A stretch of DNA of 23,080 nt from an uncultured Eubacteriales bacterium (GTDB lineage Bacteria; Bacillota; Clostridia; HGM11514): the NCBI GenBank assembly GCA_902492655.1, contig CABUMF010000030.1:1-23080 (forward strand), read 5' to 3'. The position numbers and the translations under genes are program-made. The notes under the pieces are model-generated. The model saw only the letters and a list, made by a program, of their open reading frames with translations. It did not search any database and was not told the origin of the DNA. Positions 6,998 to 15,582 of the stretch are shown here, piece after piece; position 1 is the stretch's first letter; each line of letters starts with the position of its first letter.

Positions 6998-7642
6998 TTA
7001 TAATAGGTTTAAAAGTTGTTTTGTGCTTTCCGAAATATTTTTTTGGCCGAATACCGCAGACCCCGCAACAATGACATTTGCGCCGGCGGATAAAACCTCG
7101 GAAATGTTGTTCACGGTTATACCTCCGTCAACTTCGATGTCCACCGTTCTTTTACCGAGCTTCTCTTTAAGAGCGCGGATTTTTTCGGTTGTTGCAGGAA
7201 TGTAGCTTTGCCCGCCAAACCCGGGGTTTACGGACATAATCAAAATCATATCCGCATCATCCATTACATAATCGAGTACCGAAAGAGGCGTAGACGGGTT
7301 GAGTGCTATACCTGCCTTTTTGCCAAGCTCCTTTATTTGCTGAATTACTCGGTGGCTGTGGGGCGTCGCTTCTGCGTGAAAAGTAATTATATCGGCGCCG
7401 GCATCGGCAAAATCCTTTATATATCTTTCGGGCGCATCAATCATAAGGTGCACATCAAAAACCGCATTACTGTGTTTTCTGAGCGATTTTATAACGGGAA
7501 CACCGAATGAAATATTCGGAACGAAACTTCCGTCCATAACATCAAGATGCAAATACTGTGCCCCTGCTTCTTCCGCCTCTTTAATCTGCCGGGCGGCAAT
7601 CCCGAAATCGCAGGAAAGCACCGAAGGCGACAAATAATTCAT
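6998..7642 (-). CDS. rpe: Ribulose-phosphate 3-epimerase
   Basis: Interconverts ribulose-5-phosphate and xylulose-5-phosphate in the pentose phosphate pathway; cytoplasmic. With the ATG at 7642 the protein has 214 residues, the usual length for this TIM-barrel family. Metal ligands and catalytic acids are all visible: H32 and D34 in HLDVMDGSFVPNISFG, H65 in DVHLMI, and D172 in EVDGGI. The phosphate-binding loop MSVNPGFGGQSY is present. The ATG at 7642 is preferred over the in-frame ATG at 7660 because GGAGGA (7649-7654) lies six bases upstream of it. That SD runs directly on from the TAG stop of rsgA, so translation is likely coupled. Last gene of the housekeeping operon; the rsgA-rpe order matches Bacillus subtilis. 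Confidence 0.95.
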   Translation of the reverse strand: MNYLSPSVLSCDFGIAARQIKEAEEAGAQYLHLDVMDGSFVPNISFGVPVIKSLRKHSNAVFDVHLMIDAPERYIKDFADAGADIITFHAEATPHSHRVIQQIKELGKKAGIALNPSTPLSVLDYVMDDADMILIMSVNPGFGGQSYIPATTEKIRALKEKLGKRTVDIEVDGGITVNNISEVLSAGANVIVAGSAVFGQKNISESTKQLLNLL

Positions 7643-7653
7643 ATGTAATCCTC

Positions 7654-8517
7654 CTACCATTTTTTTGTTGCTTTAAGCTCTTCAAACAGCTTTTTATAGC
7701 TGTTATGTCTTGATTTACTTACGATTTTCTCTTTTACCGCATTCTTCACGGCGCAATCGGGTTCCGCAATATGATTGCACCCCGAGAAACGACACATTCC
7801 CTCAAAAGCTCGAAACTCCGGGAAATAATTCTTCAGCTCCCCGCTTTCCATTGAATCGACCTCAAACGATCCAAATCCGGGAGTATCTATAACCAATGCT
7901 CCGTTTGAAAGCTCCATAAGCTCGGCATGTCTTGTAGTATGCCTGCCCCGTTCTATTCTGCTGACCTCTCCGGTTTCAAGCACAAAATGAGGAGCAAGAC
8001 AGTTAAGAAGACTCGACTTTCCCACCCCGGAATTTCCGGTAAACGCCGAAATCTTGCCCTCAAGCAATTTTTTGAGTTCGTCTGTCCCGCTGCCGTCATC
8101 GGCGCTTGTGACCACAACTCTGTATCCTGTTTTTGCGTAAATTCTTTCAAGCCTTCCTGTGTCCGCAAGGTCGCTTTTATTGATACAAATTATAGGCTCA
8201 ATTCCGCGAAATTCCGCAGAAACCGTCATTTTATCAAGAAGAACCGTATCGGGAGCGGGCGACGCCGCCGCCGCAACAATGACAACGCAATCAACATTTG
8301 CAACCGCAGGTCTTACAAGGCTGTTTTTCCTCGGAAAAATCTCCGCCAAGGCAAGTCCTCCGTTGCCGTCATCGGACACGGACGCTCTGTCCCCCACAAG
8401 AGGAGTAATCCCGTTTTTACGGAACACCCCTCTTGCCCTACATTCAATGATCTCGCCGTTTTTGGTCTTTACATAATAAAAGCCGCCTATTCCTTTAACA
8501 ATTATACCTTTATTCAT
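7654..8517 (-). CDS. rsgA: Small ribosomal subunit assembly GTPase RsgA
   Basis: A circularly permuted GTPase that checks late maturation of the 30S subunit. The 287-residue protein has an N-terminal OB-fold (1-~70), then permuted G motifs: NKSD (113-116, G4), TSAD (137-140, G5), GNSGVGKS (161-168, G1), GRHTT (191-195, G2) and DTPG (211-214, G3). A C-terminal zinc finger has ligands C242, C247, H249 and C255. The ATG at 8517 overlaps the prkC stop by eight bases; the codon immediately before it is TTG and is a less likely start. No strong SD is seen, so expression may depend on translational coupling to prkC. PrkC phosphorylation of this GTPase is reported in B. subtilis, in keeping with the neighbourhood. 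Confidence 0.96.
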   Translation of the reverse strand: MNKGIIVKGIGGFYYVKTKNGEIIECRARGVFRKNGITPLVGDRASVSDDGNGGLALAEIFPRKNSLVRPAVANVDCVVIVAAAASPAPDTVLLDKMTVSAEFRGIEPIICINKSDLADTGRLERIYAKTGYRVVVTSADDGSGTDELKKLLEGKISAFTGNSGVGKSSLLNCLAPHFVLETGEVSRIERGRHTTRHAELMELSNGALVIDTPGFGSFEVDSMESGELKNYFPEFRAFEGMCRFSGCNHIAEPDCAVKNAVKEKIVSKSRHNSYKKLFEELKATKKW

Positions 8518-10507
8518 CAAAATTTACATTCTCGCTTCTTTTAAGCTCTCCGTCAAAATAAACTTCAACATTCTTTGTTCCGCTACCGGTTATTCTCAAA
8601 TCGGCGGTGCCGTTGCTGGTCTGATATACCTGGTTGTAAACCTCTTTTCCGTCAATCTTTATAACCACATCAACCTTCTCACGGTCAGTGGGAAGATCGA
8701 CTGTAAGATACACGGTTTTAAGCTCGGGCTGATCGCTCGTTGAGCCGATTGATTCGGAAGACGGTTCATTTTTTTGCACCGTTCCGCTGCTTACCACAAC
8801 ATTTATTCTGTAGCCCTTTTTGATTTCCGTGCCTGCATCCGGAGATTGCGAAATAACGGTACCTTTAGGCTCGCTGCTCTCCTGCTCGGTAACCGAGCCC
8901 CACTCAAAGCCGCTTGACTCAACCTCTGCTTTTGCATCGGAGGAATCAAGTCCCACTACCTTGGGAACTCTTTCGAGCTCATCCTCATCCTTAGTCATAT
9001 TAACATAAAGCTTAACTTTAGTGCTGCTTGTAAGCTTCTTTCCTGCCTTTGGCGTCTGACTGATAACATAACCTTCGGGCTGGTCGGAGCTTTCGTCCGG
9101 AATAATTTCATAGTCGATTCCGTACTTATCAAGTGTTTTTACCGCATTCTCGTAATGCTTGCCCTGAAAATCCGGAACCTCCTCGAGCCCGTCCTTATTC
9201 CCCTTGCTTACGGTAACGGTGATGGTGATATGATTTCCGGTGACTTTCTTTCCCGCCTTGGGGGACTGCTCAACAATATATCCTTCTTCTTCGTATTCTA
9301 CGGATTCAACTCTTTCCTCTGCCTCTTTAATGGTAACGGTTTTATCGTTCTTATACTCTTTTTTTACATCTTCGATCTTTCGTCCGACAAGGTTAGGATA
9401 CTTGTCGATTACAAGCTGAGAGCTTTCGCTGCTGAATATATCGGGCTTTATCGCTCTTACGAACACCAGAACGAATATCGCTACAATCAAAACCGAACCG
9501 ATTATCACAAAAAGCTTTGCTTTCTTTTCGTTTTTGGATTCTTTTTCTGATTTTTTGCGTTTTTCGGGCACTTTGCTTTCCTCCTTATATCTGTGCGTAA
9601 CCGGAACATCCCTTTTCTCTCCCGATGTGAGTACGGAGGATAAGTAATCCTCATAGTCCTCAACTGTTTTTGCAGGCTTATCGTTTGAATACTCCGCAGC
9701 TATCGCCTTAAGGCTTGCCAGCATTTCACCGGCATCGGCAAAACGCTCCGCAGGATTCTTTGCCATTGCGCGAAGGCAAACCGCCTGAAGCTCGTACGGT
9801 ATGGAAATAACAATATCGCACGGCGGAACGGGTTCCTCACGCATATGCATAAGAGCTATGGATACATGGGAATCGCCGTCAAAGGGAACCCTTCCGGTGA
9901 GCATTTCATACATAACAACACCCATGGAATATATATCGGAGCTTGCATCCACATATCCGCCCCGAGCCTGCTCCGGCGAAATATAATGCACCGAACCTAT
10001 TGCGGTATTGTCCTCTGTCGTAATATCCTTATTGGCTGTGCGTGCAATTCCGAAATCCGTCACCTTTAACACATTGTCTGCGGTAACCATAATATTCTGC
10101 GGTTTTATATCCCTGTGAACAATGCCTTTTTTGTGAGCGTGATCCATCGCATCGCAAATCTGAATGGAAAAATCCAGAGCCTGCTTCCACGGAAGCATCC
10201 CGTGGATACTTATATAATCCTTAAGCGTTATTCCGTCAAGAAGCTCCATAACTATGTAATGTATTCCATCCTCATAGCCCACATCGTAAACGGAAACGAT
10301 ATTATTATGCGAAAGGCTTGCCGCCGCCTGGGATTCAAGTTCAAAACGGCTGACAAATTCACGGTCTACATTATACCTGTCCTTAAGAATCTTCACAGCC
10401 ACAAAGCGATTAAGCTTTATGCAATAAGCCTTGTAAACATCGGCCATTCCGCCGCTTCCGATCTTTTCGCGTATTTCATATCTTCCGCCCAATATTTTCC
10501 CTATCAT
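8510..10507 (-). CDS. prkC: PASTA-domain Ser/Thr protein kinase
   Basis: A membrane eukaryote-like kinase that senses cell-wall muropeptides or lipid II through PASTA domains and controls wall metabolism, growth and dormancy. In the 665-residue protein, residues 10-270 are the kinase: glycine loop GSGGMADV (17-24), VAVK (K39), HRDIKPQN (catalytic D133), DFG (151-153), an activation loop with several Thr, and SPEQ (177-180). A Lys/Glu-rich juxtamembrane stretch is followed by one transmembrane helix (~332-352). Three PASTA repeats lie outside at about 369-435, 441-504 and 512-575. Residues ~596-663 form an extra beta-rich C-terminal domain (VYLTVDLP ... ADLRITGSGTKNVEVYFDG). The start codon overlaps the stp stop by four bases (ATGA) and has SD GAGGAGGG. 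Pairing with the PP2C phosphatase is the classical arrangement. Confidence 0.97.
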   Translation of the reverse strand: MIGKILGGRYEIREKIGSGGMADVYKAYCIKLNRFVAVKILKDRYNVDREFVSRFELESQAAASLSHNNIVSVYDVGYEDGIHYIVMELLDGITLKDYISIHGMLPWKQALDFSIQICDAMDHAHKKGIVHRDIKPQNIMVTADNVLKVTDFGIARTANKDITTEDNTAIGSVHYISPEQARGGYVDASSDIYSMGVVMYEMLTGRVPFDGDSHVSIALMHMREEPVPPCDIVISIPYELQAVCLRAMAKNPAERFADAGEMLASLKAIAAEYSNDKPAKTVEDYEDYLSSVLTSGEKRDVPVTHRYKEESKVPEKRKKSEKESKNEKKAKLFVIIGSVLIVAIFVLVFVRAIKPDIFSSESSQLVIDKYPNLVGRKIEDVKKEYKNDKTVTIKEAEERVESVEYEEEGYIVEQSPKAGKKVTGNHITITVTVSKGNKDGLEEVPDFQGKHYENAVKTLDKYGIDYEIIPDESSDQPEGYVISQTPKAGKKLTSSTKVKLYVNMTKDEDELERVPKVVGLDSSDAKAEVESSGFEWGSVTEQESSEPKGTVISQSPDAGTEIKKGYRINVVVSSGTVQKNEPSSESIGSTSDQPELKTVYLTVDLPTDREKVDVVIKIDGKEVYNQVYQTSNGTADLRITGSGTKNVEVYFDGELKRSENVNFDE

Positions 10508-11235
10508 ACATTGCCCTCCTCGATAAATTCGGCTGCCGCAATCGTTATGTTATCTGTTCCGCCGCGGTCATTTGCAAATTCAATAAGCTTTTCCGTTCCG
10601 GACTTTACGCCGTATCTTTTTATTGTTTCAAATATTTCTCCGTCGTCAAGCATATTTGTTAATCCGTCGGAACACAGAAGAACGGTATCTCCTGCCTTGC
10701 AAACATGACGATAAACCCTCGGTTCAACTCCGCCCTTTGTTCCCACAGCCTGGGTAATTATATTTCTGTGGGGATGAGTTTTTGCCTCGGCGGGAGTAAT
10801 CTCACCGTTTCTTAAAAGCTCGGACACTATCGAATCGTCCACCGTAATCTGCTTTATTCCGCATTTGTCCATTACATATCCGCGGCTGTCACCCACATTT
10901 GCGAAAAACACGGTTTTCCCTTTGATAAGCGCCATAACCACGGTTGTCCCCATTTCGCTGTATTTTTCATTCTGCATGGACTTTTCAAGTATTTTTTCAT
11001 CGGCATCCGATATGGAACCCTTCAGCAAAGAAGCAACATCCGTTTTTCCCATATTCTCGGTAATATACTTTTTAATAATATCAACCGCACAGGCGGATGC
11101 AACCTCTCCGGCATTGTGTCCGCCCATTCCGTCGGCAATAATCATAACATCAAATTCTCCGGCTTTGAACGTACAAAAACTGTCTTCATTAATTTTTCGT
11201 ACCTTGCCCACATCGGTTTTTGCAACTATTGTCAC
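10504..11235 (-). CDS. stp: PP2C-family Ser/Thr phosphatase (partner of PrkC)
   Basis: Dephosphorylates PrkC and its targets; the B. subtilis counterpart is prpC. The 243-residue PPM/PP2C protein shows all metal-binding motifs: RKINEDS (13-19), DGMGGH (35-40), GTT (96-98), GDSR (115-118), SDGLTN (189-194, D190) and GGTDNIT (225-231, D228). It is soluble, with no signal or transmembrane segment. The start is GTG at 11235, overlapping the rlmN TGA by four bases (GTGA); AAAGGAAG lies upstream. Its stop overlaps the prkC ATG. The two four-base overlaps imply coupled translation of rlmN-stp-prkC. Confidence 0.96.
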   Translation of the reverse strand: MTIVAKTDVGKVRKINEDSFCTFKAGEFDVMIIADGMGGHNAGEVASACAVDIIKKYITENMGKTDVASLLKGSISDADEKILEKSMQNEKYSEMGTTVVMALIKGKTVFFANVGDSRGYVMDKCGIKQITVDDSIVSELLRNGEITPAEAKTHPHRNIITQAVGTKGGVEPRVYRHVCKAGDTVLLCSDGLTNMLDDGEIFETIKRYGVKSGTEKLIEFANDRGGTDNITIAAAEFIEEGNV

Positions 11236-12263
11236 TCCAGATCACTTCCTTTCAGCTTGCTTCGCCTGAGCTGTCCGCAAGAAGCACTTATATCTCTGCC
11301 GAGCTCACGGCGAACCGTTGCACTGACACCTCTTTTTTCAAGCTTTTCGCAAAACTCTCTCACACGCCTGCTGGATTTGAAATTCCGCTCCTTAATGGGA
11401 TTTACGGGAATCAAATTCACATGGCAAATAAGCCCTTGTGTCAGCTTAACAAGATTATCAATATCCTCATCGGTATCATTCACTCCTCCGATAAGGGAAT
11501 ACTCAAAAATCATTCTCCTGCCCGTCCTGTTGACATAGGAGCGGCAGGCTTTCATAAGTCTGTCTATATTATATTTGCGATTTACGGGCATAATTTCACT
11601 TCTTTTTTCATCCTCTGCAGCGTGAAGCGACACACAAAGAGTTATGCCCAAATCCTCTTGTGCAAGCCTTTCAATCCCTTCGGCAAGACCGCAGGTTGAA
11701 AGAGAAATATGACGCTGACCGATATTTACGCCGTCGGGATGATTTACAAGACGGATAAATTTAATTACATTATCATAATTATCAAGGGGCTCGCCTATAC
11801 CCATAAGCACAATATTGCTGATTCTTTCACCGCTGTCGGAACCGATTAAAGTTATCTGCGACAGGATTTCGCCCGGGCTCAAACGCCTTACAAGACCATC
11901 TATCGTGGAGGCACAAAATCTGCATCCCATTTTACATCCGACCTCGGTGGAAACGCACACCGTAAACCCGTGCTTATACGACATAAGAACCGCCTCGATG
12001 ATATTTCCGTCATCAAGCTCGATAAGATACTTCACCGTTTCGTCAAGCTTTGAAGGATATTTCTCAAGGATTCTTCCTCCGCAAACCGTAGCCCTCTCGG
12101 AAAGCTTATCTCGGAGATTTTTCGGAATATTAGTCATTTCATCAAAGCTTGAAACGCCTTTATGTATCCATGAAAAAATCTGTTTTGCACGGAATTTGGG
12201 CTCGCCGAGCTCTTTTAAATACTCTGCAAGCTCCTCGGGCGTGAAGTCTGCCAGATTTATCAA
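11232..12263 (-). CDS. rlmN: Dual-specificity 23S rRNA A2503 / tRNA A37 C2-methyltransferase RlmN
   Basis: A radical-SAM enzyme that methylates C2 of A2503 in 23S rRNA and of A37 in some tRNAs. The 343-residue protein begins INLADFTPEELAEYL after the start, typical of the family. The 4Fe-4S motif CKMGCRFC has C110, C114 and C117. GIGEPL follows, and the C-terminal GRDISASCGQL carries the methyl-carrying C329. The start chosen is TTG at 12263, because a near-perfect SD (AGGAGGTGA) sits seven bases upstream; a more upstream TTG at 12296 lacks such a site and would overlap rsmB by 26 bases. The final TGA of rsmB is part of this SD, so the two are probably coupled. The rsmB-rlmN-stp-prkC order is conserved in Firmicutes. 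Confidence 0.95.
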   Translation of the reverse strand: MINLADFTPEELAEYLKELGEPKFRAKQIFSWIHKGVSSFDEMTNIPKNLRDKLSERATVCGGRILEKYPSKLDETVKYLIELDDGNIIEAVLMSYKHGFTVCVSTEVGCKMGCRFCASTIDGLVRRLSPGEILSQITLIGSDSGERISNIVLMGIGEPLDNYDNVIKFIRLVNHPDGVNIGQRHISLSTCGLAEGIERLAQEDLGITLCVSLHAAEDEKRSEIMPVNRKYNIDRLMKACRSYVNRTGRRMIFEYSLIGGVNDTDEDIDNLVKLTQGLICHVNLIPVNPIKERNFKSSRRVREFCEKLEKRGVSATVRRELGRDISASCGQLRRSKLKGSDLE

Positions 12264-12270
12264 ACCGCAA

Positions 12271-12280
12271 TCACCTCCTG
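12271..12280 (-). promoter_or_regulatory. Near-consensus ribosome binding site fixing the TTG start of rlmN
   Basis: CAGGAGGTGA is a near-complete match to anti-SD, seven bases before TTG at 12263. Its TGA is the stop codon of rsmB and its AGG AGG are the last two Arg codons of that gene. Confidence 0.8.
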
Positions 12281-13494
12281 CTGAATTTTGCGGCAAAGAA
12301 ACCGTTTGTTCCGTCTATGTGGGGAAGATATGTTTTCATAAATTCAAGATTCATACCGAGTTCTTTTATATACTCGGCAATATTTTCGTTTTCCTCATCA
12401 TTTAAGGTACAGGTTGAGTATATCATCTTGCCGTCTTCCTTCAGATACCTGACTGCATTCCCGGCAAGCCTTTTTTGAATATCGGGAAGTCCCCCTTCAC
12501 GCTTTCTCCATTTAATATCGGGCTTTTGCTGAATAACTCCGTACCCGGAGCAGGGAGCGTCAAGCAAAACAAAATCGAAAGCACCGATAAATTCTTCGTT
12601 TAATTCCAGAGAATCCCGTGCAATGCAATTTACTATATCAATTCCCATTCTTTCGGCATTTTTTTGTATCAGCTCGGTTCTGTGAGGATAAAGGTCGCAA
12701 GCGGTTATTTCTCCTTTATTCTCCATAAGCTCGGCAAGGTACAATGTTTTGCCCCCGGGAGCCGCACACATATCAAGAACCCGCATCCCGGGCTTCACCC
12801 CCGACTCATTACATACAAGAACCGAGGATTTTTGCATAACGGTAAAAAAGCCGTTTTTGTAAAACTCGGCAGCCTCAATATCCATACCGCTTTTAAGCTT
12901 TATAAGATTCGGCAAAACCGCTTCTCCGCCGATTTCGGAAATAATATCCTCCGCCGAGGCTTTAAGGCGGTTTACACGTAGATACATCGGAGCAGGCTCG
13001 TTCATTGCGCAAAGAAGCTTTTCGGCTTCCTCCTCTCCAAACATGGAAATCCACTTCTTAATAATGCTTTTCGGGAAGGAATACTTTATTTTAAGGTATT
13101 TTACCAAATCATTTCTGTCGGGAAGTTCTACCTTCTCGGCAGAAGCCCTTCTCAAAACTCCGTTCACAAATCCCGCACTGTGCGGAGAAAACCGTTTTGC
13201 AAGGGATACGCTTTCATTAACGGCGGCAGAAGCCGGAATCCTGTCGGTAAAGAGCAGCTGAAACGCACCGACACGCAAAATATTCTTTACCGTCTCCGAG
13301 GGCTTGTCAAAGTCGCAAAAATGCGAAATTGTATAATCAAGCCTCGTTCTGTTTGAAAGCACTCCGTAAACAAGCATTGAAGCAAGAGCACGGTCTTTAG
13401 GCTCAACCTTTTTCAGTATATCCTTAAGCAAAAGATTTGCATAATTCTCCCGGGTTTTATCAAGAGTTAAAACCGCAGCCTCTCTCGCCCTCAT
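12271..13494 (-). CDS. rsmB: 16S rRNA m5C967 methyltransferase RsmB
   Basis: Methylates C967 of 16S rRNA using SAM. In the 407-residue protein, residues 1-~130 are a NusB-like RNA-binding domain (REAAVLTLDKT, ALASMLVYGV, AAVNESVSLAKRF, GFVNGVLRR). Residues ~150-407 are the RsmF/Nol1/Nop2/Sun methyltransferase: CAAPGGK (243-249, SAM loop), DAPCSG (312-317, C315) and STCT with the probable nucleophile C362. The start ATG shares one base with the stop of the upstream peptidase gene (TGATG) and has SD AGGAG. Also called sun or yloM in B. subtilis. Confidence 0.96.
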   Translation of the reverse strand: MRAREAAVLTLDKTRENYANLLLKDILKKVEPKDRALASMLVYGVLSNRTRLDYTISHFCDFDKPSETVKNILRVGAFQLLFTDRIPASAAVNESVSLAKRFSPHSAGFVNGVLRRASAEKVELPDRNDLVKYLKIKYSFPKSIIKKWISMFGEEEAEKLLCAMNEPAPMYLRVNRLKASAEDIISEIGGEAVLPNLIKLKSGMDIEAAEFYKNGFFTVMQKSSVLVCNESGVKPGMRVLDMCAAPGGKTLYLAELMENKGEITACDLYPHRTELIQKNAERMGIDIVNCIARDSLELNEEFIGAFDFVLLDAPCSGYGVIQQKPDIKWRKREGGLPDIQKRLAGNAVRYLKEDGKMIYSTCTLNDEENENIAEYIKELGMNLEFMKTYLPHIDGTNGFFAAKFSRR

Positions 13495-14180
13495 CAGTCT
13501 CTCCTGCCGCGTATTGCAACGAGCCTCAAAAGCTGAAGCAGAGCTGTAGCGGCGGATGCGATATATGTCATTGCGGCGGCGGTAAGTACCTTTTTTGCAC
13601 CGCTTACTTCTTCGCCGTCAAGCATATATGTGGATTCAAGAGTGGAAAGCGCACGCCTTGAAGCGTTTATCTCAACGGGAAGCGTTATTAAATGAAAAAC
13701 AACAGCTGCCGCAAAAAGGATGATACCTATATCGGTAAGCACAAAAAGGCTTGACGAAAAGATAAGTCCCAGTATAAAAAGCGGAACCGCAAGCTGAGAG
13801 CAAATGCTCACAACCGGCACTATCGCATTTCTTATCCTGATCGGTGCATAACCTACCGCGTGCTGAACCGCATGCCCCACCTCGTGTGCCGCAACGCCTA
13901 TTGCCGCAACGGATGTAGAAGAATACACCCCGTCAGAAAGCCTTACAACATTTGTTCTCGGGTCATAATGATCCGAAAGTCTGCCTGCTATATGCTCTAT
14001 TTTCACATTCTGAAGGCCGTTCATATCAAGTATTTTCCTTGCGGCATCATACCCTGTCATTCCTCTTCTGTTCATTACTCTCGAATATTTTGAGTATGCA
14101 GAATTAATGTTTGACTGCGCCCATATCGTGAGAATTAACGCAGGAAGAATTATTATCCATGTGGGATCGTAAAAAAACAC
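13494..14180 (-). CDS. YugP-family membrane zinc metallopeptidase
   Basis: A 228-residue putative membrane protease of the neutral zinc metallopeptidase family (Pfam PF04298). It has an N-terminal hydrophobic segment (~8-22) and a zinc motif HEVGH (99-103) inside AIGVAAHEVGHAVQH. Two or three more hydrophobic segments follow (~117-141, 145-167, 203-222), and an acidic/Asn-rich stretch (PVEINASRRALSTLE) is typical of the family. Start is GTG at 14180, with AGGAG eight bases upstream formed from the fmt stop (TAGGAG). No substrate is known to me. It has no counterpart at this position in B. subtilis, but a YugP gene between fmt and rsmB is something I recall from other Clostridia. Lying among translation genes it may have a quality-control role, which is inference only. 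Confidence 0.85.
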   Translation of the reverse strand: MFFYDPTWIIILPALILTIWAQSNINSAYSKYSRVMNRRGMTGYDAARKILDMNGLQNVKIEHIAGRLSDHYDPRTNVVRLSDGVYSSTSVAAIGVAAHEVGHAVQHAVGYAPIRIRNAIVPVVSICSQLAVPLFILGLIFSSSLFVLTDIGIILFAAAVVFHLITLPVEINASRRALSTLESTYMLDGEEVSGAKKVLTAAAMTYIASAATALLQLLRLVAIRGRRD

Positions 14181-14191
14181 AAAATCATCTC

Positions 14192-15115
14192 CTATTCACA
14201 AAAAGTATTTTCGGGAAAGCTGTGTCCCCTCAAATAATCGTCAATCGACATTTCGCCCTTTCCCTGGGGCTTCAGCCTTTTAATGTAAATACAGCCGTCC
14301 CCACAGCCTATCGGCAATCCGATTTTCTTGTCATACTCGCCTATTTTACCGCACTCAAGCGATTTTTCGGAATACTCGCACTCCGTAATTTTGAAAATCT
14401 GTCCGTCAATTATCGTGTACGCAAGGGGCACAGGGTTCAAAGCACGCACAAGATTATATATATCTTTTCCGCAAGCATCCCATTTTATATGCGCTGTTTC
14501 CTTATCAAGCATCGGCGCATATGTAAATTCATCGTGATTTTGCGGAGTTCTGCAAAGACTTCCGTCCAAAAGGCTGTCAATAGTTTTGGAAAGCACCTGC
14601 GCACCAAGATCCGAAAGTGCATCAAAAAGCTCGCCTCCCGTCATGGTGTCCGGTATCTCCATTTCCTCTTTTAAAAGCATATCCCCCGTATCAAGACCTT
14701 TGTCCATCATCATGGTCGTAACGCCCGTTACCCTGTCGCCGTTCATAATGCTCCTTTGAACGGGCGCCGCTCCGCGAAGCTTCGGAAGAAGCGAGGCGTG
14801 AACATTAATGCATCCGAGCTTTGGATAATCAAGAATATATTCGGGCAGGATTTTGCCGTACGCAACAACAACGATGAGCTCGGGGTTGAGCTTTTTTAAT
14901 GTATCGAGAAATTCTCCGTTTTTCAGTTTTTCGGGCTGAAACACAGGAATACCGAGGCTTTGCGCATGAGCCTTAACGGGCGTCGGCAAAAGCTTGTGTC
15001 CTCTCCCCTTCTTTTTGTCGGGCTGCGAAACAACGCCGACAACATCCGTCTTTTCATACAGAACATCAAGGCATCCCAAACCGAAGTCCGGAGTGCCCAT
15101 AAACACAGTTCTCAT
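14192..15115 (-). CDS. fmt: Methionyl-tRNA formyltransferase
   Basis: Formylates initiator Met-tRNA using 10-formyl-tetrahydrofolate. The 307-residue protein is of usual length. The N-terminal Rossmann domain begins MRTVFMGTPDFG. Active-site residues N104, H106 and D142 are seen in INVHASLLPKLRGAAPVQRS and in LDTGD. The C-terminal OB-like tRNA-binding domain starts around residue 200. The ATG is seven bases after AGGTG, which itself begins within the def stop codon (TAGGTG). It is directly downstream of def, the enzyme that removes the formyl group, as in most bacteria. Confidence 0.97.
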   Translation of the reverse strand: MRTVFMGTPDFGLGCLDVLYEKTDVVGVVSQPDKKKGRGHKLLPTPVKAHAQSLGIPVFQPEKLKNGEFLDTLKKLNPELIVVVAYGKILPEYILDYPKLGCINVHASLLPKLRGAAPVQRSIMNGDRVTGVTTMMMDKGLDTGDMLLKEEMEIPDTMTGGELFDALSDLGAQVLSKTIDSLLDGSLCRTPQNHDEFTYAPMLDKETAHIKWDACGKDIYNLVRALNPVPLAYTIIDGQIFKITECEYSEKSLECGKIGEYDKKIGLPIGCGDGCIYIKRLKPQGKGEMSIDDYLRGHSFPENTFCE

Positions 15116-15125
15116 AAATCAGCAC

Positions 15126-15569
15126 CTACTTTTCCGCTTTCATGGTATAAACAATACCGTCAAGGTGGTCAATCTCATGACAGAGAGCACGGGCGAACAG
15201 ACCGCTTCCGCTTATTTGGATTTTCTCACCGGTTCTTGTTTGGGTTTCCACCGTAACCGATTTCGGCCTTGTAACCTCCGCCGACTCTCCCGGAAGGCTT
15301 AAACAGCCTTCGAGCTCACATATGCTTTCCTTTGACCACGCAACGATTTTTGGGTTAATAAGCTCATATCTGCCGTCACCCACATCAACCACCGCAACAC
15401 GCCTTAAAACGCCTACCTGCGGACCTGCCAGCCCTACACCGTTTGCTGCCTGCATGGTTTCGTACATATCGTCGAGCAAAGTAAACAGTCTGTCGTTAAA
15501 CTCTGTTACTTCGCGGCATTTTTTATATAGAATTTCATCCGGAATCTTTCTTATTTCTCTTATTGCCAA
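15126..15569 (-). CDS. def: Peptide deformylase
   Basis: Removes the N-formyl group from nascent proteins. The short 147-residue enzyme has the three family motifs: GVGLAGPQVG (44-53, a Gly for the more usual Ala), EGCLSLPG (87-94, metal ligand C89) and HEIDHLDG (131-138, ligands H131 and H135, catalytic E132). The start is TTG at 15569; AGGAGG (15577-15582) lies seven bases upstream and there is no suitable ATG. The priA stop TAG forms the beginning of this SD (TAGGAGGTAA), which suggests coupling. The length fits the compact deformylases of Clostridia. Confidence 0.96.
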   Translation of the reverse strand: MAIREIRKIPDEILYKKCREVTEFNDRLFTLLDDMYETMQAANGVGLAGPQVGVLRRVAVVDVGDGRYELINPKIVAWSKESICELEGCLSLPGESAEVTRPKSVTVETQTRTGEKIQISGSGLFARALCHEIDHLDGIVYTMKAEK

Positions 15570-15576
15570 AAAATTA

Positions 15577-15582
15577 CCTCCT
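15577..15582 (-). promoter_or_regulatory. Ribosome binding site fixing the TTG start of def
   Basis: AGGAGG, seven bases upstream of TTG at 15569 and overlapping the priA TAG stop (15581-15583). The strong SD supports the non-ATG start. Confidence 0.75.

Noticed and set aside
7927..8544. 205-codon plus-strand open frame across rsgA
   Set aside because: Fully antisense to rsgA, rich in basic and Ser residues with no recognisable domain; a shadow of the GTPase gene.
14159..14674. 171-codon plus-strand frame over fmt/yugP
   Set aside because: Antisense shadow; the opposite-strand genes carry all expected motifs.
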